64,000 nt of DNA from an uncultured Cohaesibacter sp. (GCF_963666525.1 NZ_OY762905.1:2831501-2895500); one strand, 5' to 3'. Shown: positions 8,987 through 18,031, numbered from the stretch's first letter. The notes: generated by a model from the letters alone, not told the origin. A program made the numbers and translations.

Positions 8987-9505
8987 ATGGAAGCCATTTT
9001 CAAAATCCTGCGCAAGCTGCTGTACGGGGTCTCCGTCATTGCCATGCTTGTCATGTTGACCATCATTTTCATACAGGTGATCACCCGCTATCTGTTCGGC
9101 TTCTCCTTCGAGTGGTCGGAAGAGCTGGCCCGCTTCCTGTTCGTCTGGGTCGTCTTCCTCGGCTCGGCGCTGATCATGGGAGAAGACGGACATCTGGCCG
9201 TTGAACTGCTGCCGCGTCTGCTCAATGGCACCAAGCCGGGATTCCTGCTCAACCTGTTCATCAATGCCTGCGGGTATGTCTTCATCCTGCTGCTGATCAT
9301 TCAGGGTTGGAAAATGGCGCAGACCATGACCTTCCAGACCTCTCCGGGCCTTGGCATCTCGATGAGCTATGTCTATGCCATCATGCCGGTTTCCGGTGTT
9401 CTCATGCTGATGTACCACATCAAGGATACCATCAAGATCTTCCGCTCGCTTTCCAGCAAGGCAGAAGACCAGACCGCCGATGACACATCGGTTGTAACGG
9501 ACTAG
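8987..9505 (+). CDS. dctQ: TRAP transporter small permease, DctQ type
   Basis: A 172-residue, four-helix inner-membrane subunit that pairs with DctM. The family signature is seen in QVITRYLFGFSFEWSEELAR followed by FLFVWVVFLGSA. I chose ATG 8987 (MEAIFKIL) because it is preceded by AAAGG and places the first helix near the N-terminus; an in-frame upstream start would add an unusual charged tail. The gene ends 15 bases before dctM. Confidence 0.88.
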   Translation: MEAIFKILRKLLYGVSVIAMLVMLTIIFIQVITRYLFGFSFEWSEELARFLFVWVVFLGSALIMGEDGHLAVELLPRLLNGTKPGFLLNLFINACGYVFILLLIIQGWKMAQTMTFQTSPGLGISMSYVYAIMPVSGVLMLMYHIKDTIKIFRSLSSKAEDQTADDTSVVTD

Positions 9506-9520
9506 CGGGAGGCAGATATC

Positions 9521-10795
9521 ATGGAAATTGCCCTTATCCTTTCCTTCGTCGTTCTGGCCCTGATCGGGGTTCCGGTGGCTTACGCCCTGGCCCTGTCGGT
9601 GTCCTTCGTGCTGGCGGTCTACATGGACCTGCCTCAGGTTCTTATCACCAACAACCTGTTTTCCGGCATCGACTCCTTCTCCTTCATGGCCGTGCCCTTC
9701 TTCATGCTGGCTGGTGCCTTCATGTCGGCCGGTGGTGTGACCTCGCGTCTGGTCGGTGTGGCTCAAGCCATGGTCGGCTCCTTCACGGGCGGTCTGGCCC
9801 AGGCCGTGGCCGTCGCAGGAATGTTCTTTGCCGCCATTTCCGGCTCGTCGGCAGCCACCACCGCTGCCATCGGCTCCACCATGGTCAACGAGATGGAGCA
9901 GAAGGGCTACAAGCGCGAAATGGCAACCGGCATCGTTGCTGCGGCCGGTACGGTCGGCATCGTCATTCCGCCCTCGATCACCTTCGTGGTCTACGGGGTC
10001 ATCGCCAACGTCTCCATCGGCGATCTGTTCATGGCTGGCGTTCTGCCCGGCCTGCTGATGGGCGGCGTCATGTGCGGCATGGGCTGGTACCTTGCCAAGA
10101 AAGGCCAGATCCCCCCCGACGGGTCTTTCTCCTGCAAGCGTCTGGCTCTTGCCATCAAGGATGCCTTCTGGGCACTGCTGACCCCGGTCATCATCATCGG
10201 CGGCATCTATAGCGGCATCTTCACGCCAACCGAAGCGGCCGCCGTGGCTGCGGTCTACGGTATCGTTGTCGGCCTGTTCATCTACAAGGAACTGACGCTG
10301 AAGGACTTCCCGGAAATCGTCTTCAAGGCAGTGATCGGCACAACGCTCATCATGTTCCTGGTCGGCGCAGCCAAGGTCTTCGGCTGGCTGATGACCAACC
10401 TGCAGATCCCGCACATGATCGGCGAGGCCGTCATCCAGTTCACCAGCTCCGGCATCGTCTTCCTGCTGATCATGAACGTGCTGTTGCTGGTGCTCGGAAC
10501 GCTGGTCAACGCATCGGCCGCCGTCGTCATCCTGACGCCGATCTTCCTGCCGGTCGCGATCAACATGGGCATCGACCCGATCCATTTCGGTGTGATCATG
10601 GTTGTGAACCTTGCCATCGGCTGCATCACTCCGCCAGTTGGCCTTGATCTGTTCGTTGCCAGTGCCATTACCAAGGTGCCGCTCGAAAAGGTCATGAAGG
10701 CAACGGCTCCCTATCTTGGTGCTCTGGTCGTCGCGCTGTTGCTGATCACGTTGATCCCGCCGATTTCGACAGCCTTGCCCTATCTGTTCAAGTAA
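9521..10795 (+). CDS. dctM: TRAP transporter large permease, DctM type
   Basis: A 424-residue membrane subunit with about twelve helices that carries the sodium-coupled substrate path. Typical DctM patterns include AVPFFMLAGAFMSAGG near residue 60, AISGSSAATTAAIGS and IVIPPSITFVVYG. The C-terminal half contains MVVNLAIGCITPPVGLDLFV. Length is standard. GGGAGGC precedes ATG 9521. The operon ends at a strong terminator at 10862. Confidence 0.93.
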   Translation: MEIALILSFVVLALIGVPVAYALALSVSFVLAVYMDLPQVLITNNLFSGIDSFSFMAVPFFMLAGAFMSAGGVTSRLVGVAQAMVGSFTGGLAQAVAVAGMFFAAISGSSAATTAAIGSTMVNEMEQKGYKREMATGIVAAAGTVGIVIPPSITFVVYGVIANVSIGDLFMAGVLPGLLMGGVMCGMGWYLAKKGQIPPDGSFSCKRLALAIKDAFWALLTPVIIIGGIYSGIFTPTEAAAVAAVYGIVVGLFIYKELTLKDFPEIVFKAVIGTTLIMFLVGAAKVFGWLMTNLQIPHMIGEAVIQFTSSGIVFLLIMNVLLLVLGTLVNASAAVVILTPIFLPVAINMGIDPIHFGVIMVVNLAIGCITPPVGLDLFVASAITKVPLEKVMKATAPYLGALVVALLLITLIPPISTALPYLFK

Positions 10796-10861
10796 GGCCC
10801 CTATCACTGCAAATAAAGCCTAAGACACACCACTGCCAGATCCCGTCTGGCAGTGCCCCTC

Positions 10862-10888
10862 AAGACCCCGGAAACGGGGTCTTTTTTT
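10862..10888 (+). terminator. Terminator of the dctPQM operon
   Basis: AAGACCCCG (10862-10870) pairs with CGGGGTCTT (10875-10883) around a GAAA tetraloop and continues into a T tract. A further hairpin, ACTGCCAGA/TCTGGCAGT at 10832-10854, lies just before it. Confidence 0.92.
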
Positions 10889-11027
10889 GTCTCCGCGCCC
10901 CTTCCTGTCGCCGCCGTGCGCGCCGAATGGTTGCAACGATCCGGCTTTGACGGCATGGTAGCCCGAACGCGGCAGCCATTGGCCAGGCCGCAAGCGGTGC
11001 CGGTATCTGGGAGCAACGGGCGAATCT

Positions 11028-11924
11028 ATGGACAAACTATCAGTCATGACGGCCTACTGCCGGATAGTTGAACGCGGCAGCTTTGCCCGGGCGGCCGAGG
11101 ATCTTGGCGTATCCGCTGCCCTGCTGAGCAAAGAGATCAAGCTGCTGGAGGACAGCCTGGGCTGCGTACTGCTCTCCCGCACGACGCGCAGCATGTCGCT
11201 CTCCGAAGCCGGGCAGAAATACTATGACGAGGCACTCGCAATCCTCGATGCGGTAGGACAACTGGATGGCCGCATCCGCGAAGCTGCGGGCACCGTCGGC
11301 GGCACCCTCAAGATCAATGCGCCCAACTCCTTCGGTCAGGAAGTCATCGCGCCAATGCTGCCTGCCTTCCTTGAAAGGCATCCGGATCTGCGGCTGACGC
11401 TGTCGCTTGATGACCATGTGGTCGACATGGTGGAGGGTGGCTTCGATGTTTCGATCCGGGTGAGGGCGAGCCTGCCCGATTCCTCCCTGATCGCGCGACG
11501 CCTTGGCAGGATGCACCAGCGCCTTTATGCCGCTCCGGCCTATCTGGCAACGGCAGGGCGCCTCGACAGCCCCGAAGATGTCAAGGCCCATCGGATCGTC
11601 GGCTTCCTTCTGGCTGATCATCTCAGCGAGTGGCAGCTGCGCGGCCCGGGTGGGCCGATCTCTGTTGCCTTTGAGCCCTCGCTGAAGGTTGGCAACAGCC
11701 TCGTGCTGCGTGATCTTCTGATCGCGGGCTACGGCATCGGCACCTTGCCCGATTTCATTGCCCTGAAGCCGGAACAACGCGGTGATCTGGTGCGCGTCCT
11801 GCCCCAATACGAACTACCCCCGCGGGAAATCTTTGCCGTCACCGCCTCCCGCTTTGGCATGAATGCCAAGGTCTCCGCCTTTCTTGATCATCTGCAAACG
11901 GCGCTGAAGGCGTTCCATCGCTGA
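11028..11924 (+). CDS. LysR-family transcriptional regulator
   Basis: A 298-residue regulator. The N-terminal winged helix-turn-helix reads FARAAEDLGVSAALLSKEIK followed by LLSRTTRSMSLSEAG. The C-terminal periplasmic-binding-like effector domain occupies about 90-295. It belongs to the subgroup that often controls oxidoreductase or efflux genes. It lies 123 bases upstream of wrbA in the same orientation, so wrbA is a candidate target, although LysR proteins more often regulate a divergent gene. The effector is unknown. Confidence 0.88.
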   Translation: MDKLSVMTAYCRIVERGSFARAAEDLGVSAALLSKEIKLLEDSLGCVLLSRTTRSMSLSEAGQKYYDEALAILDAVGQLDGRIREAAGTVGGTLKINAPNSFGQEVIAPMLPAFLERHPDLRLTLSLDDHVVDMVEGGFDVSIRVRASLPDSSLIARRLGRMHQRLYAAPAYLATAGRLDSPEDVKAHRIVGFLLADHLSEWQLRGPGGPISVAFEPSLKVGNSLVLRDLLIAGYGIGTLPDFIALKPEQRGDLVRVLPQYELPPREIFAVTASRFGMNAKVSAFLDHLQTALKAFHR

Positions 11925-12047
11925 CACAGCGGAGCGCCGAGGATTGCTGACGCCTCGTAAAGATTGATGTGAAACCGCGGTGGTTAATCCGCCCATAGGC
12001 CCGCGCTACCTTTCCGGCATAGCAAGCTGACAACTGGAGAGGTTATC

Positions 12048-12671
12048 ATGACACGCATTCTTGTTCTCTATTACTCAAGCTACGGCCACGTTCGCGATCT
12101 GGCTCAGGCCGAAGCCGAAGGGGCGCTCAGTGTTCCGGGGACCCGTGTCGACATTCGACGCATTCCCGAAACGGTGCCCGAAGAGGTTCGCCGCAATGCC
12201 GGCTTTATCGAAGACGAAACCCCGATTGCATCCCCGGCCGATCTGGCTGACTATGATGGCATCATTTTCGGCACCCCGACCCGCTTTGGCATGATGGCCG
12301 GGCAGATGAAGCAGTTTCTCGATCAGGCCGGAGGTCTCTGGGCGCAGAATGCTCTGGTCGGCAAGGTGGCGGCGGTCTTTGCCTCCACCGGCTCCCAGCA
12401 TGGTGGCCATGAGGCAACGCTGCTCTCCACCCAGATCCCGCTCATGCATTTCGGCATGCTGATCGCCGGTCTGCCCTATAGCTTTGCCGGACAGACATCG
12501 CGGGATGGCATCATTGGCGGCTCGCCCTATGGTGCAGGAACCATCGCCGGTGCCGATGGCGGCCTGCAGCCAACCGCGACGGATCTCGATGGGGCACGGT
12601 TTCAGGGTCAGCATGTGGCCCGGATTGCCTCCCGTCTCGCCGCCTCGACCCTTGAGAGGGAGGTTGCCTGA
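12048..12671 (+). CDS. wrbA: NAD(P)H:quinone oxidoreductase, WrbA type
   Basis: A 207-residue flavodoxin-fold enzyme that reduces quinones by two electrons with FMN, protecting against redox cycling in the cytoplasm. The FMN-phosphate loop is [12 protein letters not shown] at the N-terminus. The hallmarks [20 protein letters not shown] and [15 protein letters not shown] follow. GGAGAGG precedes ATG 12048. It is a little longer than the usual 198 residues because of its C-terminal tail. It follows a LysR gene. Confidence 0.93.
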   Translation: MTRILVLYYSSYGHVRDLAQAEAEGALSVPGTRVDIRRIPETVPEEVRRNAGFIEDETPIASPADLADYDGIIFGTPTRFGMMAGQMKQFLDQAGGLWAQNALVGKVAAVFASTGSQHGGHEATLLSTQIPLMHFGMLIAGLPYSFAGQTSRDGIIGGSPYGAGTIAGADGGLQPTATDLDGARFQGQHVARIASRLAASTLEREVA

Positions 12672-12683
12672 GGACCGACGGCC

Positions 12684-12742
12684 GGTACATTGAACCTCTG
12701 GCCACAGGAGCATGTTCCTTGCGGCCCGACGGTCAATGTACC
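12684..12742. repeat. Perfect 10-base inverted repeat after wrbA
   Basis: GGTACATTGA (12684-12693) and TCAATGTACC (12733-12742) are exact reverse complements 39 bases apart. The flanks also share CCGACGG. No T tract follows, so it is either a long-stem RNA hairpin or a split operator for the small gene at 12768. Confidence 0.45.
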
Positions 12743-12767
12743 CTGATCGCGGTCCGGGTTTACGGCC

Positions 12768-12917
12768 ATGCGCTTTATCACCCGCTTCCGACGCAAGGAA
12801 CGGCATGTTCCCTATTATCGCCGCGTGCCTTGCAACCTGCCCCTCTATCTGATGAAAGATATCGGGCTTGAACCACGACCGGTATGGTCCCCCGTTTCCC
12901 TGCATCTTCTGCGCTGA
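12768..12917 (+). CDS. Small DUF1127-like protein (49 residues)
   Basis: A short frame starts at ATG 12768 and stops at TGA 12915-12917. It encodes an Arg-rich N-terminus (MRFITRFRRKERHVPYYRR) and then NLPLYLMKDIGLEPRPV. The LxDIGL element after a basic helix resembles DUF1127/YjiS-like proteins, small basic alphaproteobacterial proteins; some members are linked to RNA turnover and phosphate or carbon metabolism. The match is partial and the LSD(R/H)xLRDIG core is degenerate. No clear Shine-Dalgarno is visible. It ends 19 bases before the EamA gene. Confidence 0.45.
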   Translation: MRFITRFRRKERHVPYYRRVPCNLPLYLMKDIGLEPRPVWSPVSLHLLR

Positions 12918-12936
12918 TCATGAAAAGGAGACCTCC

Positions 12937-13851
12937 ATGACACGGTCCCGCGACATTTTTCTCACGGCTCTTGCCCCGACCATCTGGGGCAGCACCTATC
13001 TGGTGACAACGGAATTCCTGCCCGCAGGGGTTCCGTTGACTCTGGCTGTGCTGCGCGCCCTGCCTGCCGGAGTGCTGCTGCTTGCCGTTACCCGACGTGT
13101 TCCGCGTGGCATCTGGCTGTGGAGGTCCGTGTTGCTCGGCATGCTCAATTTCGCGATTTTCTGGGCATTGCTGTTTGTCTCCGCCTACCGCCTGCCGGGG
13201 GGCGTCGCCGCAACGGTGGGATCCGTTCAGGCGTTGCTGGTCATCCTGCTGGCGCGTGGCCTCTTGGGAACGCCCCTGCGGGCCCGGGCGATCCTTGCCG
13301 CTCTGGCCGGGATATTGGGGGTGGCGCTGCTGCTGCTCGGGCCGGACGCAGCGCTCGACCCGATCGGTATCGCCGCCGGTCTGGGCGGGGCCGCCTCCAT
13401 GGCAGCGGGCACGGTGCTCAGCCGCAAGTGGCACCCGCCTGTGCCCGCCCTGACCTTCACCGCCTGGCAGCTCACGGCTGGTGGCTTGCTGCTGTTGCCG
13501 TTTGCCCTGTTCATCGAACCTGCGCTCCCCTCGCTGACGATGGCCAATGTGGCAGGCCTCGTCTGGCTCGGGCTCATCGGGGCCGCTTTCACCTATTGGC
13601 TTTGGTTCCGTGGGGTGGCCAGACTGGAGCCAAGTGCTCTCTCCATGCTCGGAATGATGAGCCCTGTCACCGCCGTTGTCCTTGGCTGGCTGTGGCTCGG
13701 TCAGACGCTGTCGACGGTCCAGCTCATCGGCGCTGTGGTCGTGTTCGGGTCGGTCTGGGCAGGGCAGAGAGTGGCCACCGGCACGGCCCCCACCAGGCAC
13801 AACGAAACACCCGTGAGTGCAAGATTGATGCAGGAGCAGGCAGACGGATGA
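12937..13851 (+). CDS. EamA/DMT-family transporter (ten-helix)
   Basis: A 304-residue inner-membrane protein made of two EamA repeats of five helices each, as in drug/metabolite exporters. The N-terminus has TIWGSTYLVTTEFLP and the second repeat has WLGLIGAAFTYWLWFRGV. The substrate is unknown; relatives export amino acids, metabolites or toxic amines. I chose ATG 12937 because AAAAGGAGACCTCC precedes it, which is an excellent ribosome site. Its stop overlaps the next start (ATGA), indicating coupling with the DUF4386 gene. Confidence 0.85.
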   Translation: MTRSRDIFLTALAPTIWGSTYLVTTEFLPAGVPLTLAVLRALPAGVLLLAVTRRVPRGIWLWRSVLLGMLNFAIFWALLFVSAYRLPGGVAATVGSVQALLVILLARGLLGTPLRARAILAALAGILGVALLLLGPDAALDPIGIAAGLGGAASMAAGTVLSRKWHPPVPALTFTAWQLTAGGLLLLPFALFIEPALPSLTMANVAGLVWLGLIGAAFTYWLWFRGVARLEPSALSMLGMMSPVTAVVLGWLWLGQTLSTVQLIGAVVVFGSVWAGQRVATGTAPTRHNETPVSARLMQEQADG

Positions 13852-14564
13852 CCGAGCTGACCTTTCCCCCCATTGGAGGCCCTGTGCGGCTGCAGACCCT
13901 GTGCCGTCTGGCTGGGATGCTCTATGTCGCGATCATTGTCACCGGACTCTTGGCCGAACTGGGGATAAGGGCAAGGCTCATCGACTTTGCCAATCCGCAG
14001 GCAACCGCAGAGGCCATCCGATCGGCACCCGGCCTGTTCCGGCTGTCGATGGGAGCAGACCTTGTCATGGCGCTATGCGATGCCGGGCTGGCCATCCTGC
14101 TCTATCTCGTCTTTTCCGAAAGGGCATCAGGTGCCGTCCGGGGGCTTGCTCTGGCAGCGATGGTCTTCCGCCTGATCCAGACGGTGCTCATTGCGGCCAA
14201 CCTCATGACCATGCAGGCAGCCTTTTTGCTGCTCGGCGCCGATCTTTCACAACTGGCGCTGATGTGTCTGAGGCTGCATGCCTATGGCTATGATCTGGGG
14301 CTGGTGTTCTTCGGCGTCAACGGCTGGCTGATGGGGGCTCTCGTTCTTGCCACACCGCTGTTCGGGCGGTTCCTGGGATACGGTCTGATGCTGGCCGGAA
14401 CGGTCTATCTGACAGGTAGTGCGCTCAGCCTCTTCCTGCCAGATCTTTCTCCGGTCTTTGCCCCGGCCTATGGTATCACCATCGTGGTCGAGGTCGCCTT
14501 CGCGCTTTGTCTGCTGCTCAGGCAAGAACCTGCTCTTCGCCATCCAGATCGCGATCTGTCTTGA
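13848..14564 (+). CDS. DUF4386 family membrane protein
   Basis: A 238-residue protein with about six predicted helices. It begins QTLCRLAGMLYVAIIVTGLL and contains LRLHAYGYDLGLVFFGVN, the pattern typical of DUF4386 proteins. No biochemical function is established for this family. It starts inside the EamA stop codon (4-base overlap) and its last 47 bases overlap the convergent methyltransferase gene, so both 3' ends share DNA. The same frame is open far upstream, but that part lies inside EamA and is not used. Confidence 0.75.
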   Translation: MTELTFPPIGGPVRLQTLCRLAGMLYVAIIVTGLLAELGIRARLIDFANPQATAEAIRSAPGLFRLSMGADLVMALCDAGLAILLYLVFSERASGAVRGLALAAMVFRLIQTVLIAANLMTMQAAFLLLGADLSQLALMCLRLHAYGYDLGLVFFGVNGWLMGALVLATPLFGRFLGYGLMLAGTVYLTGSALSLFLPDLSPVFAPAYGITIVVEVAFALCLLLRQEPALRHPDRDLS

Positions 14565-15468
14565 CCGTCTTGAGAGAGGCGACGACGCAGAAGGACTGGA
14601 TGTCCGCGCCGCGATCCTGACGCAGCACACAATCCTGCATCGCGATGTCATGGAACCCCGCATGCTGCAACAGTTCGGTGACATAGGCGGGGGAATGCGC
14701 AAACCGGCGGCTTTCGCGCAGCTCGATCGGTTTGTCGCCACGTTCAAGGGTGAAGGCCAGCCGACCTTCGGGAGCCAGCGCCCCGACGCACCAGCCGACA
14801 ATCTGTTCCAGAGCCCCCAGATAGATGAACACATCGGCGGCGACGATCAGATCATAGGTTTCGGTGCCGGGAGCAAGGTCGCCGAGGTCGTGCTTTTCCA
14901 AAAGATCATAGAGGCCCTTGGACTCGGCCTCGTCCAGCATGCCACGGGAGATATCGTAGCCGCCAAGCCAGTCACAGCAGTCGCGCAGCTGCACGCCCAT
15001 CAGACCGGTACCGCAGCCAAGATCCAGTGCCCGGCAGGCATGGCCAAAGCCACTTTCCCGCAAGGCGCTCAACAGCAGCTCCGGTCCGCGATAGTCGAGC
15101 TTCTCTAGCAGAGATTCCTCAAAGCGCGGCGCATACTGGTCAAACAGCGTTTCAACGAATGCGGCCGGCATTCTCTCGGCAACCGGCACATCCCGCAGCA
15201 GATCCAGCTTGAGCCCCGCCCCGAACGGATCGCTCGGGTCCAGCGCAATCGCGCGCCGCCACGCTTCGGCAGCCTTCGCGGCATCGTGGGCCTGTTCATG
15301 ATACTCGCCCAGCTGAAACCAGCCTGCACCCCAGTCCGGCGCTTCTTCCAGCGCCCCCGTGAGCACTTCGATTGCGGACGCCCAATCGCCCATCTGGGCC
15401 ATCGTCGCAGCAAATTCTGCCCGGCGGTCCGCAAGCAGATTGCCCGAAGGGAATGGCTTTCCAACCAT
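14518..15468 (-). CDS. TPR-containing class I SAM methyltransferase
   Basis: A 316-residue cytoplasmic protein. Residues 10-100 form TPR-like helices (WFQLGEYHEQAHDAAKAAEA, WRRAIALDPSDPF). Residues about 140-260 form a Rossmann methyltransferase with motif I ALDLGCGTGLMGVQL, acidic strand-2 end GGYDISRGML and motif IV LIVAADVFIYLG. The target is unknown; TPR fusions usually mean a protein or peptide partner. The gene overlaps DUF4386 tail to tail. The 360 bases upstream of it hold the phased TGCA array that serves the next gene. Confidence 0.82.
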   Translation of the reverse strand: MVGKPFPSGNLLADRRAEFAATMAQMGDWASAIEVLTGALEEAPDWGAGWFQLGEYHEQAHDAAKAAEAWRRAIALDPSDPFGAGLKLDLLRDVPVAERMPAAFVETLFDQYAPRFEESLLEKLDYRGPELLLSALRESGFGHACRALDLGCGTGLMGVQLRDCCDWLGGYDISRGMLDEAESKGLYDLLEKHDLGDLAPGTETYDLIVAADVFIYLGALEQIVGWCVGALAPEGRLAFTLERGDKPIELRESRRFAHSPAYVTELLQHAGFHDIAMQDCVLRQDRGADIQSFCVVASLKTVKTDRDLDGEEQVLA

Positions 15469-15735
15469 GTTTATTGCTTTCTGGTGAGCCCCGCCTGTTG
15501 CCGCGAAATAGGAGCCATGTCGGGGGAAACGCTGCCTGTCACTGCTGCAGCGAAGAGGCTCTAGTCGCGGCCATGCTGTCTGTCAAGAAGATTCCGCATT
15601 TTGCCTTGCTGCGCGCAGTCTCGACCAGCCTCGTACGAGGGGCCGAGGCATTGGCAGACTAGCCGTCAGCGACGTTGTCAGGTGCGTCGGTGACAATGAC
15701 ATCCGCTGTCGCGACGGGTGTGACAAATGGACTGT

Positions 15736-15789
15736 TGCAACTTGGTGCAAATTGATGCAATATAATGCAGAATATTGCAGAAATGTGCA
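15736..15789. promoter_or_regulatory. Six TGCA tetramers phased at exactly 10 bp, probable operator array
   Basis: TGCA occurs at 15736, 15746, 15756, 15766, 15776 and 15786, each exactly ten bases after the last, mostly as TGCAA or TGCAG in an AT-rich context. The array ends 38 bases before the DeoR start codon. Exact helical phasing puts every copy on one DNA face, which suits cooperative binding by an oligomeric repressor such as the DeoR-type protein encoded next. The ligand and binding protein are inferred. Confidence 0.6.
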
Positions 15790-15826
15790 TTTCCTGAGCA
15801 CCATGTCAGTTGACGTGAGATCCCAT

Positions 15827-16591
15827 ATGACCGACCTTCCTCTCAACAACCCCTCTGTCAGACAACAGCTTCTGCTCCGCCGCCTTGAAAGCGGTGACCA
15901 GTTGGTGGCAACCGCGCTGGCCAGAGAGTTCGAGATTTCGCTCGATACCATCCGCCGAGATCTGCTGGCGCTTGAGGATCGCGGGCTGGCCCATCGGGTG
16001 CGCGGCGGGGCCATTCCGGTCCGCTCGACCTTCACACCGTTTTCCGAGCGGCGACAGACACCAGAGACGGACTGCTCATCGATCGTCGGGGCTTCCCTTC
16101 GGCGCATCGAGAAGGGCATGACCATCATCCTCAGTGGTGGCGCAACCATGACCCATCTGGCCGAACGACTGGAACCGCTCGATAATCTGTTCGTCATCAC
16201 CCCGGCACCGGCGATTGCCTCGATCATGCTTGAAAAGGGCATCGCCACCCACCTGATTGGCGGTCGCCTGAGCCCTTGGGGCGGATGCGCCGTTGGGGGG
16301 GAGGCGGAAGCCGCGCTGGGCAATGTCGCAGCCGACCTGGCTTTTCCCGGCATTTGCGGACTGGATCGGGATTTCGGCCTCAGCATGGATCATGCCGATG
16401 AAGCGAGCATGACACGCGCGCTCATCCGGGCTGCCAATGAAACCATACTGGTGTGCTCCCGAGCCAAGGTTGGCCAACGGGCCCGCCACAGGGTGCTGCC
16501 GGTCGACGCCATTACCACCATCGTCACAGATGCGGACGAAGCAATGATGCTGCCTTTTGCGGCAGCCGGAGCGGAGATCATCCATGCATGA
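15827..16591 (+). CDS. DeoR-family transcriptional regulator
   Basis: A 254-residue repressor. The N-terminal helix-turn-helix reads ALAREFEISLDTIRRDLLAL followed by the wing HRVRGGAIP. The C-terminal sugar-phosphate sensor (DeoRC, ISOCOT-like fold) contains LSGGATMTHLAERL and ends ADEAMMLPFAAAGAEII. The effector is probably a phosphorylated sugar. I chose ATG 15827; ATG 15803 and starts near 15752 are in frame, but the latter fall inside the TGCA array and lack a ribosome site. It overlaps the MFS gene by eight bases, so the two form an operon that is likely autoregulated. Confidence 0.85.
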   Translation: MTDLPLNNPSVRQQLLLRRLESGDQLVATALAREFEISLDTIRRDLLALEDRGLAHRVRGGAIPVRSTFTPFSERRQTPETDCSSIVGASLRRIEKGMTIILSGGATMTHLAERLEPLDNLFVITPAPAIASIMLEKGIATHLIGGRLSPWGGCAVGGEAEAALGNVAADLAFPGICGLDRDFGLSMDHADEASMTRALIRAANETILVCSRAKVGQRARHRVLPVDAITTIVTDADEAMMLPFAAAGAEIIHA

Positions 16592-17777
16592 CCCGAACAC
16601 AATAGTGAGCCCGCCCGCCCTCTGGCAGTGCGTGCGCACGCCACGCCGCGCCGTTTCGGCGATGTTCATGCTCAACGGGTCCTTCTATGGCATGTGGGCC
16701 TCCCGTGTTCCTGCGATCGCGGAAATGCATCAGCTGTCCGAAGCGGTGCTCGGCATTCTGCTGTTGTGCATGTGTGCCGGGGCGATTGCCTCCTTTCCGC
16801 TGGCTGGGCGTCTTGTCGATCGCATGGGCGCTGCGCCGGTGACCAAGGTGCTGGCGGTTGCCTATGGCGCAACCCTTGCCGGTCTCGCCTTTGCTCCTGA
16901 TGCTCTGCTGCTGGGTGCAGCGCTGTTCGCATTCGGCGCAGCCCATGGTGCCATGGACGTCTCGATGAACGCATGGGCAGGCGAAGTGGAGAAGGCGAGG
17001 GGCAAGCCGATCATGTCTTCCTTCCACGCCATGTGGAGCCTTGGCTCCGGGTTAGGGGCCGCGACCGGCTTTCTCGCTGTCCATCTCGGGGCAAGCCCGA
17101 TGGTGCATTTCCTCATCGGCGGCATCATCGTGCTGGCGATCGCCCTGCCGTTCGGTTTCATCCCGTGGCAGTCACCCCGAACCGGCAAACAGCCCGGAGG
17201 CTCTCATGCGATCTTCGTTTTCCCGAAAGGGGCGTTGGCCTTTGTCGGAGTGATGGGATTGTGCGCAGGTCTTGGCGAGGGGGCGATGGGCGACTGGGGA
17301 GCGATCTTCCTCGTGCAGATCGCTTTGACCAACGAAGGTACCGCAGCGCTTGGCTACACCTGCTTTTCCGTGACGATGGTTGTCATGCGTCTGGCAGGAG
17401 ACTTCATCATCGCCCGGCTGGGGGCGATCAGAACGGCTCGCCTCAGTGGTCTGGTTGCGGCCACAGGGTCGTTGCTTGCCGTGACGGTGGCCACGATGCC
17501 AGCCATTCTTGTCGGCTTTGCGATGATGGGCATCGGCTATTCCCTTGTTGTGCCACTGGCCTTCTCGCGCGCCTCAAATGACGACACGATGTCGCCGGGA
17601 CCAGCCATCGCGGCGGTGGCAACCCTTGGCTATGGCGGCGGTCTGTTCGGCCCGGTCGTGATCGGCTTTCTGGCCGATGTCTTTTCCATCCGCTGGGCCT
17701 TTCTGCTACTCTCGGCCTTGTCGCTTCTGATCATCGCCCTTGCACGGAATCTCGCACCCTGTGGCCGGACCGGGTGA
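16584..17777 (+). CDS. MFS transporter (YbjJ-like)
   Basis: A 397-residue, roughly twelve-helix major facilitator. The loop after helix 2 reads GRLVDRMGAAPVTK. The region MDVSMNAWAGEVEKARGKPI followed by SSFHAMWSLGSGLGA is characteristic of the YbjJ-like group, whose substrates are mostly unknown. ATG 16584 overlaps the DeoR stop and is preceded by GGAG; an earlier in-frame ATG at 16557 would lie wholly inside DeoR. Coupling to a sugar-phosphate-sensing regulator suggests a sugar or sugar-derivative substrate, which is inference. Confidence 0.85.
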   Translation: MHDPNTIVSPPALWQCVRTPRRAVSAMFMLNGSFYGMWASRVPAIAEMHQLSEAVLGILLLCMCAGAIASFPLAGRLVDRMGAAPVTKVLAVAYGATLAGLAFAPDALLLGAALFAFGAAHGAMDVSMNAWAGEVEKARGKPIMSSFHAMWSLGSGLGAATGFLAVHLGASPMVHFLIGGIIVLAIALPFGFIPWQSPRTGKQPGGSHAIFVFPKGALAFVGVMGLCAGLGEGAMGDWGAIFLVQIALTNEGTAALGYTCFSVTMVVMRLAGDFIIARLGAIRTARLSGLVAATGSLLAVTVATMPAILVGFAMMGIGYSLVVPLAFSRASNDDTMSPGPAIAAVATLGYGGGLFGPVVIGFLADVFSIRWAFLLLSALSLLIIALARNLAPCGRTG

Positions 17778-18031
17778 GTCTTCCGGCCGCTGGCCGCGAT
17801 CCTTGCTGCGGCTGTCGATTGGGCGCCTCAGAAGGAAGCGTGACGGCTGATTTGACAACTTCTGTTCGCTTTCTTGCGCTTTTGTTAGTGGAAGATTTGA
17901 ATAATTTGCGTCTGATGCCGAAAATTTGTCAAAAATTTCGCTTGCTGTTCTGCTTTTCCTTGCAGCCCTCGCAAATTTGGCTAGTGTGGGGCCAACAAAA
18001 ACGCACTTTTCCAAAAAGCGGAGGAAATACA

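Noticed and set aside
8855-10807. Long open frame on the minus strand (650 codons) opposite dctQ and dctM
   Set aside because: It is antisense to two clearly recognised TRAP genes, has low-complexity Gln/Asp/His/Arg composition and no domain. It results from codon bias of the real genes.
15752-15826. Longer DeoR start near 15752
   Set aside because: It would place the first codons inside the phased TGCA array, has no ribosome site and adds a tail not usual in DeoR proteins.
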